NCBI GenBank assembly: GCA_002786165.1
Contig: PEQK01000012.1
Location: 186,001-250,000 of the forward strand
Direction of reading: 5' to 3'
DNA: 64,000 bases
DNA from: Legionella sp.
GTDB taxonomy: Bacteria; Pseudomonadota; Gammaproteobacteria; Legionellales; Legionellaceae
The position numbers were made by a program, and so were the translations under genes. Below the pieces are notes generated by a model that saw only the letters and a program-made list of their open reading frames with translations, was not told where the DNA came from and made no database searches. This document shows positions 20,049 to 29,053 of the stretch, piece by piece (the stretch's first letter is position 1; each line of letters starts with the position of its first letter).

Positions 20049-21973
20049 TACGGTGCTTCACTCGCAGGATGATCCTTCACTGTTTTTTTTCTAGATGCCT
20101 CTGTTTTTTGTTTTTCCGAAGGCGCCGAGGGATCCTTAGGAATGGTAGGAGTGCTATCCCAGCCTTCCGGTGGTGGCGGTTCTTTTCCTGACATAATCGC
20201 TTGAATTTGAATTGCATCAATAGTTTCATACTTCATCAGCGCATCCGCCATGACATGCAAAATATTGATATTGTCTGTAAGCAAAGAAACGGCATGCTGA
20301 AAGTTGCGGTCAATAATTTTACGCACTTCTTCATCAATATTTTGTGCGGTTTGATCGGATATTTCTTTATTTTGATTCATAGTCCGACCTAAAAACACTT
20401 CCCCTTCTTCTTGACCAAAAGTAAGCGGTCCCATGGTAGACAAGCCCCATTGAGTTACCATCTTACGTGCAATTTCGGTCGCTCGCATAATATCATTGGA
20501 TGCACCTGTCGTGACACTTTCCGCTCCAAAAATCAACTCTTCTGCGACACGTCCACCAAATAAACTGGCCAATTGACTTTCTAAGCGCCTTTTGGTGTAA
20601 CTGTATCGATCTTGTTCAGGTAAAAACATAGTCACACCCAAAGCACGTCCTCTTGGAATAATAGAGACTTTATACACAGGATCATGCTCTGGAACCAATA
20701 AGCCGACGATGGCATGGCCAGCTTCGTGATAAGCCGTTAATTTCTTTTCATCTTCACTCATGACCATAGAACGGCGTTCGGCGCCCATCATGATTTTATC
20801 TTTGGCTTTGTCCAATTCATTCATAGCCACTTTGCGTTTGTTCGCACGTGCAGCAAACAAAGCAGCTTCATTGACCAAATTGGCCAAATCAGCCCCAGAA
20901 AACCCAGGAGTACCACGCGCAATGGCCATCACATCAATACCTGGATCCATGGGTACTTTGCTTAGATGAACTTTTAAAATTTGTTCACGACCACGAATAT
21001 CAGGCAAGGGCACAACGACTTGACGATCAAAGCGTCCGGGTCGTAATAAAGCTGGATCTAAAACATCCGGTCGATTGGTGGCAGCAATGACAATCACGCC
21101 CTCGTTCCCTTCAAACCCATCCATTTCAACCAATAATTGATTTAAGGTTTGCTCACGCTCATCATGACCACCCCCTAATCCTGCACCTCGATGGCGACCC
21201 ACCGCATCAATTTCATCAATAAATATAATACATGGGGCTTGTTTTTTTGCTTGCTCAAACATATCTCGAACACGTGATGCGCCTACCCCCACAAACATTT
21301 CAACAAAATCAGAACCGGAAATAGTGAAAAAAGGTACTTTGGCTTCTCCTGCCACAGCACGAGCCAATAAGGTTTTACCGGTTCCTGGTGAGCCTACTAA
21401 TAGGACACCGCGCGGAATACGGCCGCCTAAATTTTGAAATTTGGTCGGATCACGCAGAAAGTCCACTAATTCTTTGACTTCATCTTTGGCTTCGTCCACA
21501 CCTGCAACATCAGCAAAGGTGACCTTCACCTGATCTTCTCCCAAGAGCCTAGCTCTAGAGCGCCCAAAAGACATTGCACCACCACGACCGCCACCGCCTT
21601 GCATCTGACGCATGAAAAACACCCAGACACCGATCAACAGTAACATCGGGAACCAATTCACAAATAAATGAAGCAAAAAGCTTTCTTGTTGCTTTTCTTG
21701 GCCATTGATAGTCACATTTGACTTCAATAATTGTCCCAATAACGCAGGGTCTTGCATCGGCATGTAGGTGACAAAACGCCGATTATTTTTAGTCATACCC
21801 GTGATGACTTTATTATCTTCAATAGTGACTGAGTGAATTAATCCTTGCGAGACCTCCGTCAGAAATTGGCTATACGGCAAGCGATCAGCCGGACTATGAC
21901 TAGGGCCAAAATTGCTGAATACAGACACCAAGACAACAGCGACAATCAGCCACAAAAATAAATTTTTCACCAT
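20048..21973 (-). CDS. ftsH: ATP-dependent zinc metalloprotease FtsH
   Basis: Membrane-bound AAA+ protease that degrades misfolded membrane proteins and regulators such as LpxC and RpoH. 641 residues. It has an N-terminal TM, a periplasmic domain, a second TM, Walker A GSPGTGKT, Walker B IIFIDEID, the SRH region, zinc motif HEAGH and the downstream third zinc ligand region. The tail is Pro/Lys-rich. The ATG at 21973 (MVKNLFLW) fits homologues better than an upstream TTG at 21982. Confidence 0.97.
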   Translation of the reverse strand: MVKNLFLWLIVAVVLVSVFSNFGPSHSPADRLPYSQFLTEVSQGLIHSVTIEDNKVITGMTKNNRRFVTYMPMQDPALLGQLLKSNVTINGQEKQQESFLLHLFVNWFPMLLLIGVWVFFMRQMQGGGGRGGAMSFGRSRARLLGEDQVKVTFADVAGVDEAKDEVKELVDFLRDPTKFQNLGGRIPRGVLLVGSPGTGKTLLARAVAGEAKVPFFTISGSDFVEMFVGVGASRVRDMFEQAKKQAPCIIFIDEIDAVGRHRGAGLGGGHDEREQTLNQLLVEMDGFEGNEGVIVIAATNRPDVLDPALLRPGRFDRQVVVPLPDIRGREQILKVHLSKVPMDPGIDVMAIARGTPGFSGADLANLVNEAALFAARANKRKVAMNELDKAKDKIMMGAERRSMVMSEDEKKLTAYHEAGHAIVGLLVPEHDPVYKVSIIPRGRALGVTMFLPEQDRYSYTKRRLESQLASLFGGRVAEELIFGAESVTTGASNDIMRATEIARKMVTQWGLSTMGPLTFGQEEGEVFLGRTMNQNKEISDQTAQNIDEEVRKIIDRNFQHAVSLLTDNINILHVMADALMKYETIDAIQIQAIMSGKEPPPPEGWDSTPTIPKDPSAPSEKQKTEASRKKTVKDHPASEAP

Positions 21974-22034
21974 ATCGTTCAAAATAAAACCCCATTCTAG
22001 TTGATGTAGGAAGAGTCATCCTTAATCTACGTTA

Positions 22035-22670
22035 CTACAAAATATAACCCTTCGCCAGTAAATAGGTTTCTCGAGAGCGCGAACGAGATGCTTTTGGTTT
22101 ACGAATAAGGACATGTTTAAAGTTCGGCCTCACTTCTTTCACCAAAGCATCAAAGCCAACGCCATGAAATAATTTCATCACCAAGGTACCACCCGGCTTG
22201 AGCATTTGATAAGCAAAATCCAAAGCCAGTTCTGCCAAATACATGGCTCGTGGCAGATCAACTGCTGGAGTGCCGCTCATATTTGGCGCCATATCGGATA
22301 GCACAATATCCACAGATCGCTCGGACAACCTACTACGTAATTCTTGAAGCACTGTATCTTCTGTGAAATCACCTAAAATCACATCCACTCCAGGCAATGC
22401 ATCCATAGATAAGCGATCCAAGGCAATGATACGGCTTTCTTGGCTGCCTACACGACACCCTATTTTTTCAGCCACATACTGTGTCCATCCACCTGGCGCC
22501 GCACCCAAATCAACCACGGTCATGCCTGGTTGAAATAAATGTTCTTTATCATCGATTTCTTTCAGTTTATAAACAGCTCGACTGCGATAGCCAGCAGCCT
22601 GAGCTTGCTTCACATACACATCATCAAAATGCTCTTGTAACCAGCGTTTACTGCTTTTTGATCGTTGCAT
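22035..22670 (-). CDS. rlmE: 23S rRNA (uridine-2'-O)-methyltransferase RlmE
   Basis: SAM-dependent heat-shock methyltransferase that modifies the 23S A-loop uridine. 211 residues. The N-terminus has RWLQEHFDDVYVKQAQAAGYRSRAVYKL. The SAM site is VVDLGAAPGGWTQYV, and the D and K of the K-D-K-E set appear in DIVLSDMAPNMSG and LVMKLFHG. It is divergent from yhbY and upstream of ftsH, as in E. coli. Confidence 0.96.
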   Translation of the reverse strand: MQRSKSSKRWLQEHFDDVYVKQAQAAGYRSRAVYKLKEIDDKEHLFQPGMTVVDLGAAPGGWTQYVAEKIGCRVGSQESRIIALDRLSMDALPGVDVILGDFTEDTVLQELRSRLSERSVDIVLSDMAPNMSGTPAVDLPRAMYLAELALDFAYQMLKPGGTLVMKLFHGVGFDALVKEVRPNFKHVLIRKPKASRSRSRETYLLAKGYIL

Positions 22671-22729
22671 AGCCTGCTTTCATCATTAAAAAAACAGTAT
22701 CATACCGAAATAATCTATCTATTCACAGC

Positions 22730-22768
22730 AAAACGTGCAATAATTTATCATTATTTTCAGCACGTTTT
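22730..22768 (+). promoter_or_regulatory. Leader hairpin directly before the yhbY ribosome-binding site
   Basis: A 9-bp perfect inverted repeat (22730-22738 and 22760-22768) encloses a second AT stem (22739-22744 with 22750-22755). The yhbY Shine-Dalgarno AGGA begins at the next base (22769). If transcribed, the structure could affect ribosome access. No T-run follows, so it is not a standard terminator. Confidence 0.5.
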
Positions 22769-22779
22769 AGGAAATCTTG

Positions 22780-23049
22780 ATGGACAGTACACTTAAAAAA
22801 AGCCTGAAAGCGCAAGCACATCATTTGAATCCCGTTATTCTCATGGGCAACAAAGGTTTAACAGAAGCTCTTATTGCAGAAACAGATCTGGCCCTAACCT
22901 CGCATGAATTGATCAAAATCAAATTGGTCAGTGGAGAAAAAGCAGAGCGCTTGGACATGGTTCAGCATTTGTGTGAAACCACACAAGCAGCGTTGGTACA
23001 ATTGATCGGACATATTGCTGTGGTTTATCGAAAAAATCCGGAAAAATAA
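22780..23049 (+). CDS. yhbY: YhbY/CRM-domain ribosome assembly protein
   Basis: Single CRM-domain RNA-binding protein associated with pre-50S ribosomal particles. 89 residues. The fold signature is LKAQAHHLNPVILMGNKGLT at the N-terminus and ELIKIKLVSGEKAER in the middle. An AGGA Shine-Dalgarno 7 nt before the ATG at 22780 sets the start. It is divergent from rlmE, as in many gammaproteobacteria, and is followed after 15 nt by an orphan membrane protein. Confidence 0.93.
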   Translation: MDSTLKKSLKAQAHHLNPVILMGNKGLTEALIAETDLALTSHELIKIKLVSGEKAERLDMVQHLCETTQAALVQLIGHIAVVYRKNPEK

Positions 23050-23064
23050 GACGGTTGATGTGAG

Positions 23065-24459
23065 ATGACTGACGTTTTTATTTCTTCTGAAGAAAATCGA
23101 ACTGCTTTTAAAAAAGCCATCATTGATTATTTAAACGGTAAAAATGATATCAATGTGAGTAAAAATAACATTCGCTTGGCTTGTACCTATCGAATGGTGA
23201 GTATTGATGCTAAAACGTTTTGTCGCAATATCCCCTTGTCAAAAAATGCCACTGACTCTGATTTAGATCCGCAAATCATAGATATATTAGAACATCTCAA
23301 TCTGCCGATTGATAAAAGCAAATATACCGAGCTCACATCCTTATATGATTTATTAAGATTACAAAAAGGCATGGAATATTTATGTGATGAGCTGATTGAT
23401 ACCTCCCGCCCAATACTTCCTTGGATCAATTATCTCACACGTCCCATGGTATTGACCCTTGGGGTCCTGGGATATTGTTACATGCATCCCAAATTTTTTT
23501 GGTCTACTATAGACTGGATCATCGATACGGTGCCTATCTTATACCAGTGGCTGTACCATTATATTATCCAATTACATAATTTACCTTTGTTTGGTATGGC
23601 AGGCCAGGCTGTTCTCATGCTGTATTATTTGAGAAAAACCTTTGAGCATGGACTTGATCCTTCTGTAGAAAAAGTTCGAGCATTGACGTTTAGATCCGCT
23701 GCTATTGGTCTCAACTTTCTGGCACATTTGATCTCTTATGCGGTTTCTGGTGCTTTACCTCTGTTGCCTGCTGCGATTTTCATCACCAGTTCTTTTTTGG
23801 ATGTCGTAGAAAGTTTTTATACTTATTGGATTCAAAGACCCATCCAATTGAAACCAACTTATGAAAGCCCCCATGAAAAAGCATTCGATTATCGCCATAA
23901 TCATGCTGTTGAACGTAACCGTCAAGTCTTCTTAATTCGTATTCTGTATGCGATCAGTATTACATCGTTAGTGGTCATCTGGTCTTCCTTACCACCGAGT
24001 GTGATTCTGACCATGGCTTATATGCTTTCCATGTGGCTGGCATTTTTAATCAAAGATTATTGCACGGCTTCTATCAATCATTCACAGGCCAGTGCATTAC
24101 AAATGTCTATTTTTGGTATTTATAATGCCCCAGAATTTACAGCAGAACAGCTTGTCGATAAAGCAAAGACCAGATTTACAAAGTATGCTCGTCAAGAATT
24201 ACAAAAAATTCATGATAACGACAAACAGGCCAAATGTTTTCAACATATGGAACAACTTTTAAGCACTATTCCTTTTAAATACCTAGAGATCAAAAACAAA
24301 TTTGATCTATTCATTGAATTCTATGATGTGATATCACCTACAAAACAACAGCCACATCATTATGGAACACCTGCACGATTTCAAGCTGTAGATGCCGCAA
24401 ACGAAGATTCCGACTCAATGACTGCCAGTTATATCGGCAGCATGAACGGGCAACGCTAG
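23065..24459 (+). CDS. Orphan multi-pass membrane protein
   Basis: 464 residues of unrecognised family. The first 115 residues are soluble and hydrophilic. About five to six hydrophobic helices follow between roughly 120 and 340 (for example ITSLVVIWSSLPPSVILTMAY). A soluble C-terminal region of about 110 residues ends in a Ser/Asp-rich tail. There is no signal peptide and no recognised motif. It starts 15 nt after yhbY, so it may be co-transcribed, and its 3' end overlaps hda by 4 bp on the other strand. A secreted effector with internal TM helices is possible, but nothing in the sequence proves it. Confidence 0.7.
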   Translation: MTDVFISSEENRTAFKKAIIDYLNGKNDINVSKNNIRLACTYRMVSIDAKTFCRNIPLSKNATDSDLDPQIIDILEHLNLPIDKSKYTELTSLYDLLRLQKGMEYLCDELIDTSRPILPWINYLTRPMVLTLGVLGYCYMHPKFFWSTIDWIIDTVPILYQWLYHYIIQLHNLPLFGMAGQAVLMLYYLRKTFEHGLDPSVEKVRALTFRSAAIGLNFLAHLISYAVSGALPLLPAAIFITSSFLDVVESFYTYWIQRPIQLKPTYESPHEKAFDYRHNHAVERNRQVFLIRILYAISITSLVVIWSSLPPSVILTMAYMLSMWLAFLIKDYCTASINHSQASALQMSIFGIYNAPEFTAEQLVDKAKTRFTKYARQELQKIHDNDKQAKCFQHMEQLLSTIPFKYLEIKNKFDLFIEFYDVISPTKQQPHHYGTPARFQAVDAANEDSDSMTASYIGSMNGQR

Positions 24460-25172
24460 ACGCCCAAAACATCTTTGACAAAGGGAATGGTTAATTTACG
24501 TTGTGCGACTAAAGATGCATGATCCAACCGATCTAAAATCGCATGCAAATCATGCATATTACGTGCACAGCGATTGACAATGTATTGACCGACTGCTGTA
24601 GGCAGCTCCAGACCACGTTTTTTAGCATGTCCTTGCAAAGTATGGATCTTATCTTCATCTGCTAGCTCATGGACTTGCATCACCAACATACACGCCAACC
24701 TCGATCGCAAATCAGGTAATTGAATGGCAGTAGCCATCGGAGACAGTTGACTGGCTAACATGCATATATTTTGTCGATCATGAATACGGTTATACAAATG
24801 AAATAACGCTTCTTCCCAGACTTTTTGGCCTGCAATACATTCCAAATCATCAATAGCGACCACAGTATGCTCCTCCATGCCTTCTAATACACCTGGTCCC
24901 CATTGATGAAATAGGTTCAAAGGCACATAAGCCACAGAATAGGAGGACAAGCTCATGGCTTGACAGTACGCTTGTAATAAATGAGATTTCCCAGAGCCTG
25001 CTACACCCCAGAGATAAAAAAAACGGTCTGAGTGCTCGGGAAATACAGGCATCAGTTGTTGCTGTAATAATTCGTTTCCAACCCAACAAAAATCTGAAAA
25101 ACTTACATCATCATTCAGCTGTACAGCCAACGCCAATTGCTGTTTTATCGGAGACAAGTCGTTTGATGACAT
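24456..25172 (-). CDS. hda: DnaA regulatory inactivator Hda
   Basis: AAA+ DnaA homologue lacking the DNA-binding domain. With the sliding clamp it promotes hydrolysis of DnaA-ATP after initiation. 238 residues. Walker A is degenerate-type GVAGSGKSHLLQ, Walker B is VVAIDDLE, and the sensor-like arginines lie in LPDLRSRLACM. The ATG at 25172 has a GGGGGAG Shine-Dalgarno about 7 nt upstream, which outranks longer in-frame starts. The start overlaps the end of the phosphatidyltransferase gene by 28 bp. Confidence 0.85.
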   Translation of the reverse strand: MSSNDLSPIKQQLALAVQLNDDVSFSDFCWVGNELLQQQLMPVFPEHSDRFFYLWGVAGSGKSHLLQAYCQAMSLSSYSVAYVPLNLFHQWGPGVLEGMEEHTVVAIDDLECIAGQKVWEEALFHLYNRIHDRQNICMLASQLSPMATAIQLPDLRSRLACMLVMQVHELADEDKIHTLQGHAKKRGLELPTAVGQYIVNRCARNMHDLHAILDRLDHASLVAQRKLTIPFVKDVLGV

Positions 25173-25702
25173 GCCTTTCTCCCCCAAGTCCAAACGTAGT
25201 CTATAAAACTTGCTGTCGTGGTCACTGCGGTTAATATCAAACATAGTTGGAGTAAAAGAGGAATATGGAATTCAAATGCTTGGACGCATAAGGTCATCAT
25301 CACCAAAGTCAATTGCATGACGGTATTCACTTTGCTGATATAAGTGGGCTTCAAATCAGGCTTATTCGGCATCCATAGATACCAAGCGATCACGCCCAAA
25401 GAAATGGTCAAATCCCTTGCAAAAACCAAGATCACCAACCACCAGGGCAGCACACTTAAAATCGCTAGGCTGAGAAAACTTGCAGCAATCAATAATTTGT
25501 CGGCCATAGGATCTAGTAATTTTCCAAAATTACTTTGCCAAGCAAACCCACGCGCTAACCAGCCATCTAAAGCATCCGTAACACCAGCAATCACAAAAAT
25601 ATAAAAAGAAAACACAAATTGATGATGAAACAAACATACCAAAAATGGCAAAACAAGTAATAGTCTTATGATAGTCAATGCATTAGGTATCTGTTTTAAC
25701 AT
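25145..25702 (-). CDS. CDP-alcohol phosphatidyltransferase family protein
   Basis: Integral membrane phospholipid-synthesis enzyme of 185 residues, about five to six TM helices. The catalytic motif DxxDGxxARx8GxxxDxxxD is intact (DALDGWLAR then GKLLDPMADK). The downstream ARDLTISLG segment resembles cardiolipin synthase-like or PgsA-like members, so the acceptor alcohol cannot be settled from sequence alone; phosphatidylglycerophosphate synthesis is most likely. The gene overlaps hda. Confidence 0.85.
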   Translation of the reverse strand: MLKQIPNALTIIRLLLVLPFLVCLFHHQFVFSFYIFVIAGVTDALDGWLARGFAWQSNFGKLLDPMADKLLIAASFLSLAILSVLPWWLVILVFARDLTISLGVIAWYLWMPNKPDLKPTYISKVNTVMQLTLVMMTLCVQAFEFHIPLLLQLCLILTAVTTTASFIDYVWTWGRKACHQTTCLR

Positions 25703-25839
25703 AATTAAGTCAATCTTAGGCCTGTCGACAAGATTTTAAATGGTTCTCTAAAATCAAATACGTCAGTATACTGATGAGTTGGCAACCTTTCAACAAGCAA
25801 CCTCGGAGAAATAAGGTAAACACATCACATTTTCAAAAC

Positions 25840-26463
25840 CTAGATTTTTTCAGCCTCCGTTTTTTGGGATAACCCCAGTTTTTCTTTTAGGCGCGCAACT
25901 GCCGCCGGATCGTATTGCCTAGCTTGCTTATGCGTCACTGACACAGCGCGCGGCGTTTGAGTATCTAACGGCGCAGCAGCATACAATGCCACTCGCTCAC
26001 TGAAGTCAGAACCTTGTGATTTAGAATGACGATTTCCATAGGTTTCTGGCGCAGAAATAGGTGATTTTCTAGTATTTTTGAGTGATTTTTCAACTCGTTT
26101 TTTCATTTTGGCTGCCGCACGTTCCGCCTCTTCTTCGCTCACAGGGATACTAGGATGACCAAACAGATCAACACGTAAATCACGGGCTTTCAAACAAGCC
26201 AAATAATCTAAACGCCGGGTAAATAACACCACAGCTTCGCGTAATTTAGATTTAGAAATGCCAGCTTCTGCCGCTTTATCCGCATGCGCCAAAATATCCT
26301 CCATGATACCCAAATTAAGAGGTTGAATTTTAGTACGGTTATCAAACGCCGCGGGAAATGTCATTTGTAGCCAATGCAGAGCATCCAATCGAAATTTTTT
26401 AGATTGATTTTTTTGCTTTTGATTGATTGCTGCGGTACGAGGATGGAGGACTTGTTTTCTCAT
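25840..26463 (-). CDS. proQ: ProQ/FinO-family RNA chaperone
   Basis: RNA-binding protein that stabilises sRNA-mRNA pairs. 207 residues. The basic N-terminal tail leads into the FinO/ProQ domain (about residues 25-125) with the pattern FPAAFDNRTKIQPLNLGIMED, SKSKLREAVVLFTRRLDYLACL and RVDLFGHP. The linker and tail are rich in basic and polar residues. No Tudor-like C-terminal domain is evident, so it is a shorter form than E. coli ProQ. It is monocistronic here. Confidence 0.82.
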   Translation of the reverse strand: MRKQVLHPRTAAINQKQKNQSKKFRLDALHWLQMTFPAAFDNRTKIQPLNLGIMEDILAHADKAAEAGISKSKLREAVVLFTRRLDYLACLKARDLRVDLFGHPSIPVSEEEAERAAAKMKKRVEKSLKNTRKSPISAPETYGNRHSKSQGSDFSERVALYAAAPLDTQTPRAVSVTHKQARQYDPAAVARLKEKLGLSQKTEAEKI

Positions 26464-26532
26464 ACAGAAATCCTTGTGTAATTAAAAAAGATTATCTAAT
26501 ATCTAAGTTACGATAAAAACCAGGAGTATCTT

Positions 26533-26769
26533 ATCAAAACAAAACAAGTATTACTCTCATTGGTTGCAATATTTTTCCCTTGGATCATTATTTTCGCAGA
26601 TGATAACCCACTTGGAGGTATTGCAGCACTCATCATGCAAGCCACTTTGATTGGTTGGATCCCTGCTGTTTTATGGGCATGGAAAATTTTACATAGAGCA
26701 CAACCGCCGATTGAAGCAACACGGCCATCGCCCCAACCCAAACCACAACCGAGTAAACCACCAAAATGA
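26533..26769 (+). CDS. YqaE/Pmp3-family small membrane protein (possible ATC start)
   Basis: Small hydrophobic protein of two TM segments with a Pro-rich cytoplasmic tail. The segment FFPWIIIFADDN, then ATLIGWIPAVLWAW, follows the Pmp3 pattern PPxxVF...LLGYIPGxxHA, though PP is FPW and the His is missing. No ATG lies in frame. The best-placed start is ATC at 26533, 6 nt after GGAG, which would read MKTKQVLL; a TTG at 26560 is the alternative. The stop overlaps the dapB start as ATGA, so the two are translationally coupled. Confidence 0.55.
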   Translation: MKTKQVLLSLVAIFFPWIIIFADDNPLGGIAALIMQATLIGWIPAVLWAWKILHRAQPPIEATRPSPQPKPQPSKPPK

Positions 26770-27503
26770 CCACCACCGTACTTGTAAATGGCGCCTTAGG
26801 TAAAATGGGTGCTTTGGCCTGCCAAACCATTCAAAACCATCCAAACTTCGAATTGGTAGGCGCTTTAGGCCGAAAAGATGATTTGGGACAAATGATCGCT
26901 CAAACCAAAGCCCAGATTGTCATTGATCTGACTCGTGCGGATTGTGTGTACGCCAATACCCAAACTATCATCCAACATCATGCGCATCCCATCATCGGCA
27001 CTTCTGGGTTACTCGACGAACAAATTCAAAGCTTACAACAGCAATGCGAAGCTCAACAATTGGGAGGCATTATTGTTCCTAATTTTTCTATAGGCGCGAT
27101 TTTAATGATGCATTTTGCCAAACTCAGTGCCCGATTTCTCTCTGAAGTAGAAATCATTGAAACCCATCACCCCCAAAAATTAGACTCCCCTTCTGGAACA
27201 GCTCTGAAAACAGCCGATGTGATCGCTTCTGCTAGAGTCCATCCCAAACATCACCTGGAGAACAAACCTTCCGTGCCTGGCGCTCGTGGTGCCGTGTATC
27301 GAGACATTAATATTCATTCTTTGCGCTTACCTGGGGTCTTAGCAAAACAACATGTGATTTTTGGCAATACGGGAGAAACATTGACTATTGCTCATGAAAG
27401 CATCGATCGTGCTTCGTTTATGCCAGGGTTAATTCTTGCTTGTCAACGCGTACAACAGCTCAATACACTATACTATGGATTAGAACAATTGATAGAACTC
27501 TAA
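26766..27503 (+). CDS. dapB: 4-hydroxy-tetrahydrodipicolinate reductase
   Basis: NAD(P)H-dependent step of lysine and diaminopimelate synthesis. 245 residues. The Rossmann loop is NGALGKMG, and the catalytic block reads EIIETHHPQKLDSPSGTALK with the conserved His-His and Lys. The FSIGAILM segment is also typical. It starts by ATGA overlap with the preceding small membrane protein, and mmsA follows after 25 nt. Confidence 0.96.
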   Translation: MTTTVLVNGALGKMGALACQTIQNHPNFELVGALGRKDDLGQMIAQTKAQIVIDLTRADCVYANTQTIIQHHAHPIIGTSGLLDEQIQSLQQQCEAQQLGGIIVPNFSIGAILMMHFAKLSARFLSEVEIIETHHPQKLDSPSGTALKTADVIASARVHPKHHLENKPSVPGARGAVYRDINIHSLRLPGVLAKQHVIFGNTGETLTIAHESIDRASFMPGLILACQRVQQLNTLYYGLEQLIEL

Positions 27504-27528
27504 ACGTTTCACACATAGGGAGATGATC

Positions 27529-29028
27529 ATGACGTATGCTGTACCCCATTTCATCGCAGGCCAACACGTCATTGATACAAAAAACCCTCATAAAAACATA
27601 TTTAATCCTGCTCGTGGTAACGTCATAGCGCATGTGCCGATTGCCGATTTAGTGCTCTGTAATCAAGCAGTCGCAGCTGCAAAAGCGGCATGGCCAGCAT
27701 GGGCAAATACCACAGCCACCAAACGCGCACAAATTTTATTTCAATTTCGTAACCTTCTAGAAAAAAATCAACTTGAATTGGCAAAATTAGTCAACCAAGA
27801 ACAGGGTAAAACCTTAGAAGATGCAAAAGGTTCTATTGCGCGCTCTCTAGAATTAATTGAATTTCATTGCGGGCTCATCACGCAAGTACAAGGCACTTTT
27901 TCTGCCAATGTGTCTAATCACATTGATTGCCATACGTTTCGCCAACCTATTGGGGTATGCGCAGGCATATCGCCCTTTAATTTCCCTATTATGGTTCCTA
28001 CATGGATGATGATTCCCGCCATCGCCTGCGGCAATACGTTCATTCTCAAACCCTCCGAACAAGATCCATCGGCTACAATACGTTTATTGGAATTGTTACA
28101 AGAAGCAGGCTTACCGCCTGGCGTGGTCAACTGTGTTCACGGTGACAAAACGACCGTAGATCATCTTTTGGCACATCCCGATATTGTCGCTTTTACTGCA
28201 GTTGCTTCAACGCCAGTCGCAGAAGCTATTTATCGCAGTGCAACAGCAACCGGTAAGCGCGCCCACACATTTGGCGGCGCCAAAAATCATGCGGTCATCA
28301 TGCCAGATGCTGATATGACATTAGCAGCCCAAGCACTATGTGGCGCAGCGTTTGGATCTGCTGGAGAGCGCTGTATGGCCATTTCGGTGGTCGTTGCTGT
28401 TGGAGACGATACGGCACAGCGGCTTTTAGCTGAATTGATACCCATTATTCAAGCCATCCGTATTGGTGCAGGAGATGAGCCAAACGTTGATTTAGGTCCT
28501 TTGATCAGTGATGCTCATCGCCAACGAGTCCAACAGGCCGTGACACAAGGCGTTGCTGAAGGCGCTCAATTAGTAATAGATGGTCGAGACTATGTCCCTC
28601 CCCATTATCCCAATGGTTTTTTCATGGGGCCTTGTTTTTTTGATCACGTCACTGAAGACATGTCTGTGTATCAAAATGAACTATTTGGGCCTGTTCTGGT
28701 GATGGTGCGGGTGAACCATTTGGAAGAAGCGATTGCTTTGGTCAATCGTAATCAATACGGAAATGGCACAGCTATTTTCACTCAAAACGGGTATGACGCA
28801 CGTCATTATGCGCATACGATCCAAGTGGGTATGGTAGGTATCAATATCCCTATTCCGGTACCTATTGCGAATCACCCATTTGGCGGATGGAAGCGGTCAT
28901 CGTTTGGTGATACAGCAATGCATGGTACAGAAAGTATGCATTTTTATACAAAATCAAAAACAATTACCACCAAATGGTTGATGCAACACAATGAACAGTC
29001 TAGTTTTGTGATGCCTGAAAATGGGTGA
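27529..29028 (+). CDS. mmsA: Methylmalonate-semialdehyde dehydrogenase (CoA-acylating)
   Basis: Oxidises methylmalonate or malonate semialdehyde to propionyl- or acetyl-CoA in valine catabolism. 499 residues, the usual length. The ALDH domain shows the FNFPIMVPTWM and ILKPSEQDPSA blocks, with the catalytic Cys in GSAGERCMAISV, the form typical of the CoA-acylating family. I prefer the ATG at 27529 over 27523 because the AGGGAG Shine-Dalgarno then has a 6-nt spacer. It pairs with mmsB downstream. Confidence 0.94.
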   Translation: MTYAVPHFIAGQHVIDTKNPHKNIFNPARGNVIAHVPIADLVLCNQAVAAAKAAWPAWANTTATKRAQILFQFRNLLEKNQLELAKLVNQEQGKTLEDAKGSIARSLELIEFHCGLITQVQGTFSANVSNHIDCHTFRQPIGVCAGISPFNFPIMVPTWMMIPAIACGNTFILKPSEQDPSATIRLLELLQEAGLPPGVVNCVHGDKTTVDHLLAHPDIVAFTAVASTPVAEAIYRSATATGKRAHTFGGAKNHAVIMPDADMTLAAQALCGAAFGSAGERCMAISVVVAVGDDTAQRLLAELIPIIQAIRIGAGDEPNVDLGPLISDAHRQRVQQAVTQGVAEGAQLVIDGRDYVPPHYPNGFFMGPCFFDHVTEDMSVYQNELFGPVLVMVRVNHLEEAIALVNRNQYGNGTAIFTQNGYDARHYAHTIQVGMVGINIPIPVPIANHPFGGWKRSSFGDTAMHGTESMHFYTKSKTITTKWLMQHNEQSSFVMPENG

Positions 29029-29053
29029 GTGATACATCGTTAAGGATCTAAAT

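Noticed and set aside
25173-25244. Longer N-terminus for Hda
   Set aside because: It would sit inside the phosphatidyltransferase gene; a strong Shine-Dalgarno supports 25172.
26508-26741. 77-codon minus-strand frame opposite the YqaE-like gene
   Set aside because: Composition is atypical and the plus strand has the recognisable membrane protein and coupling to dapB.
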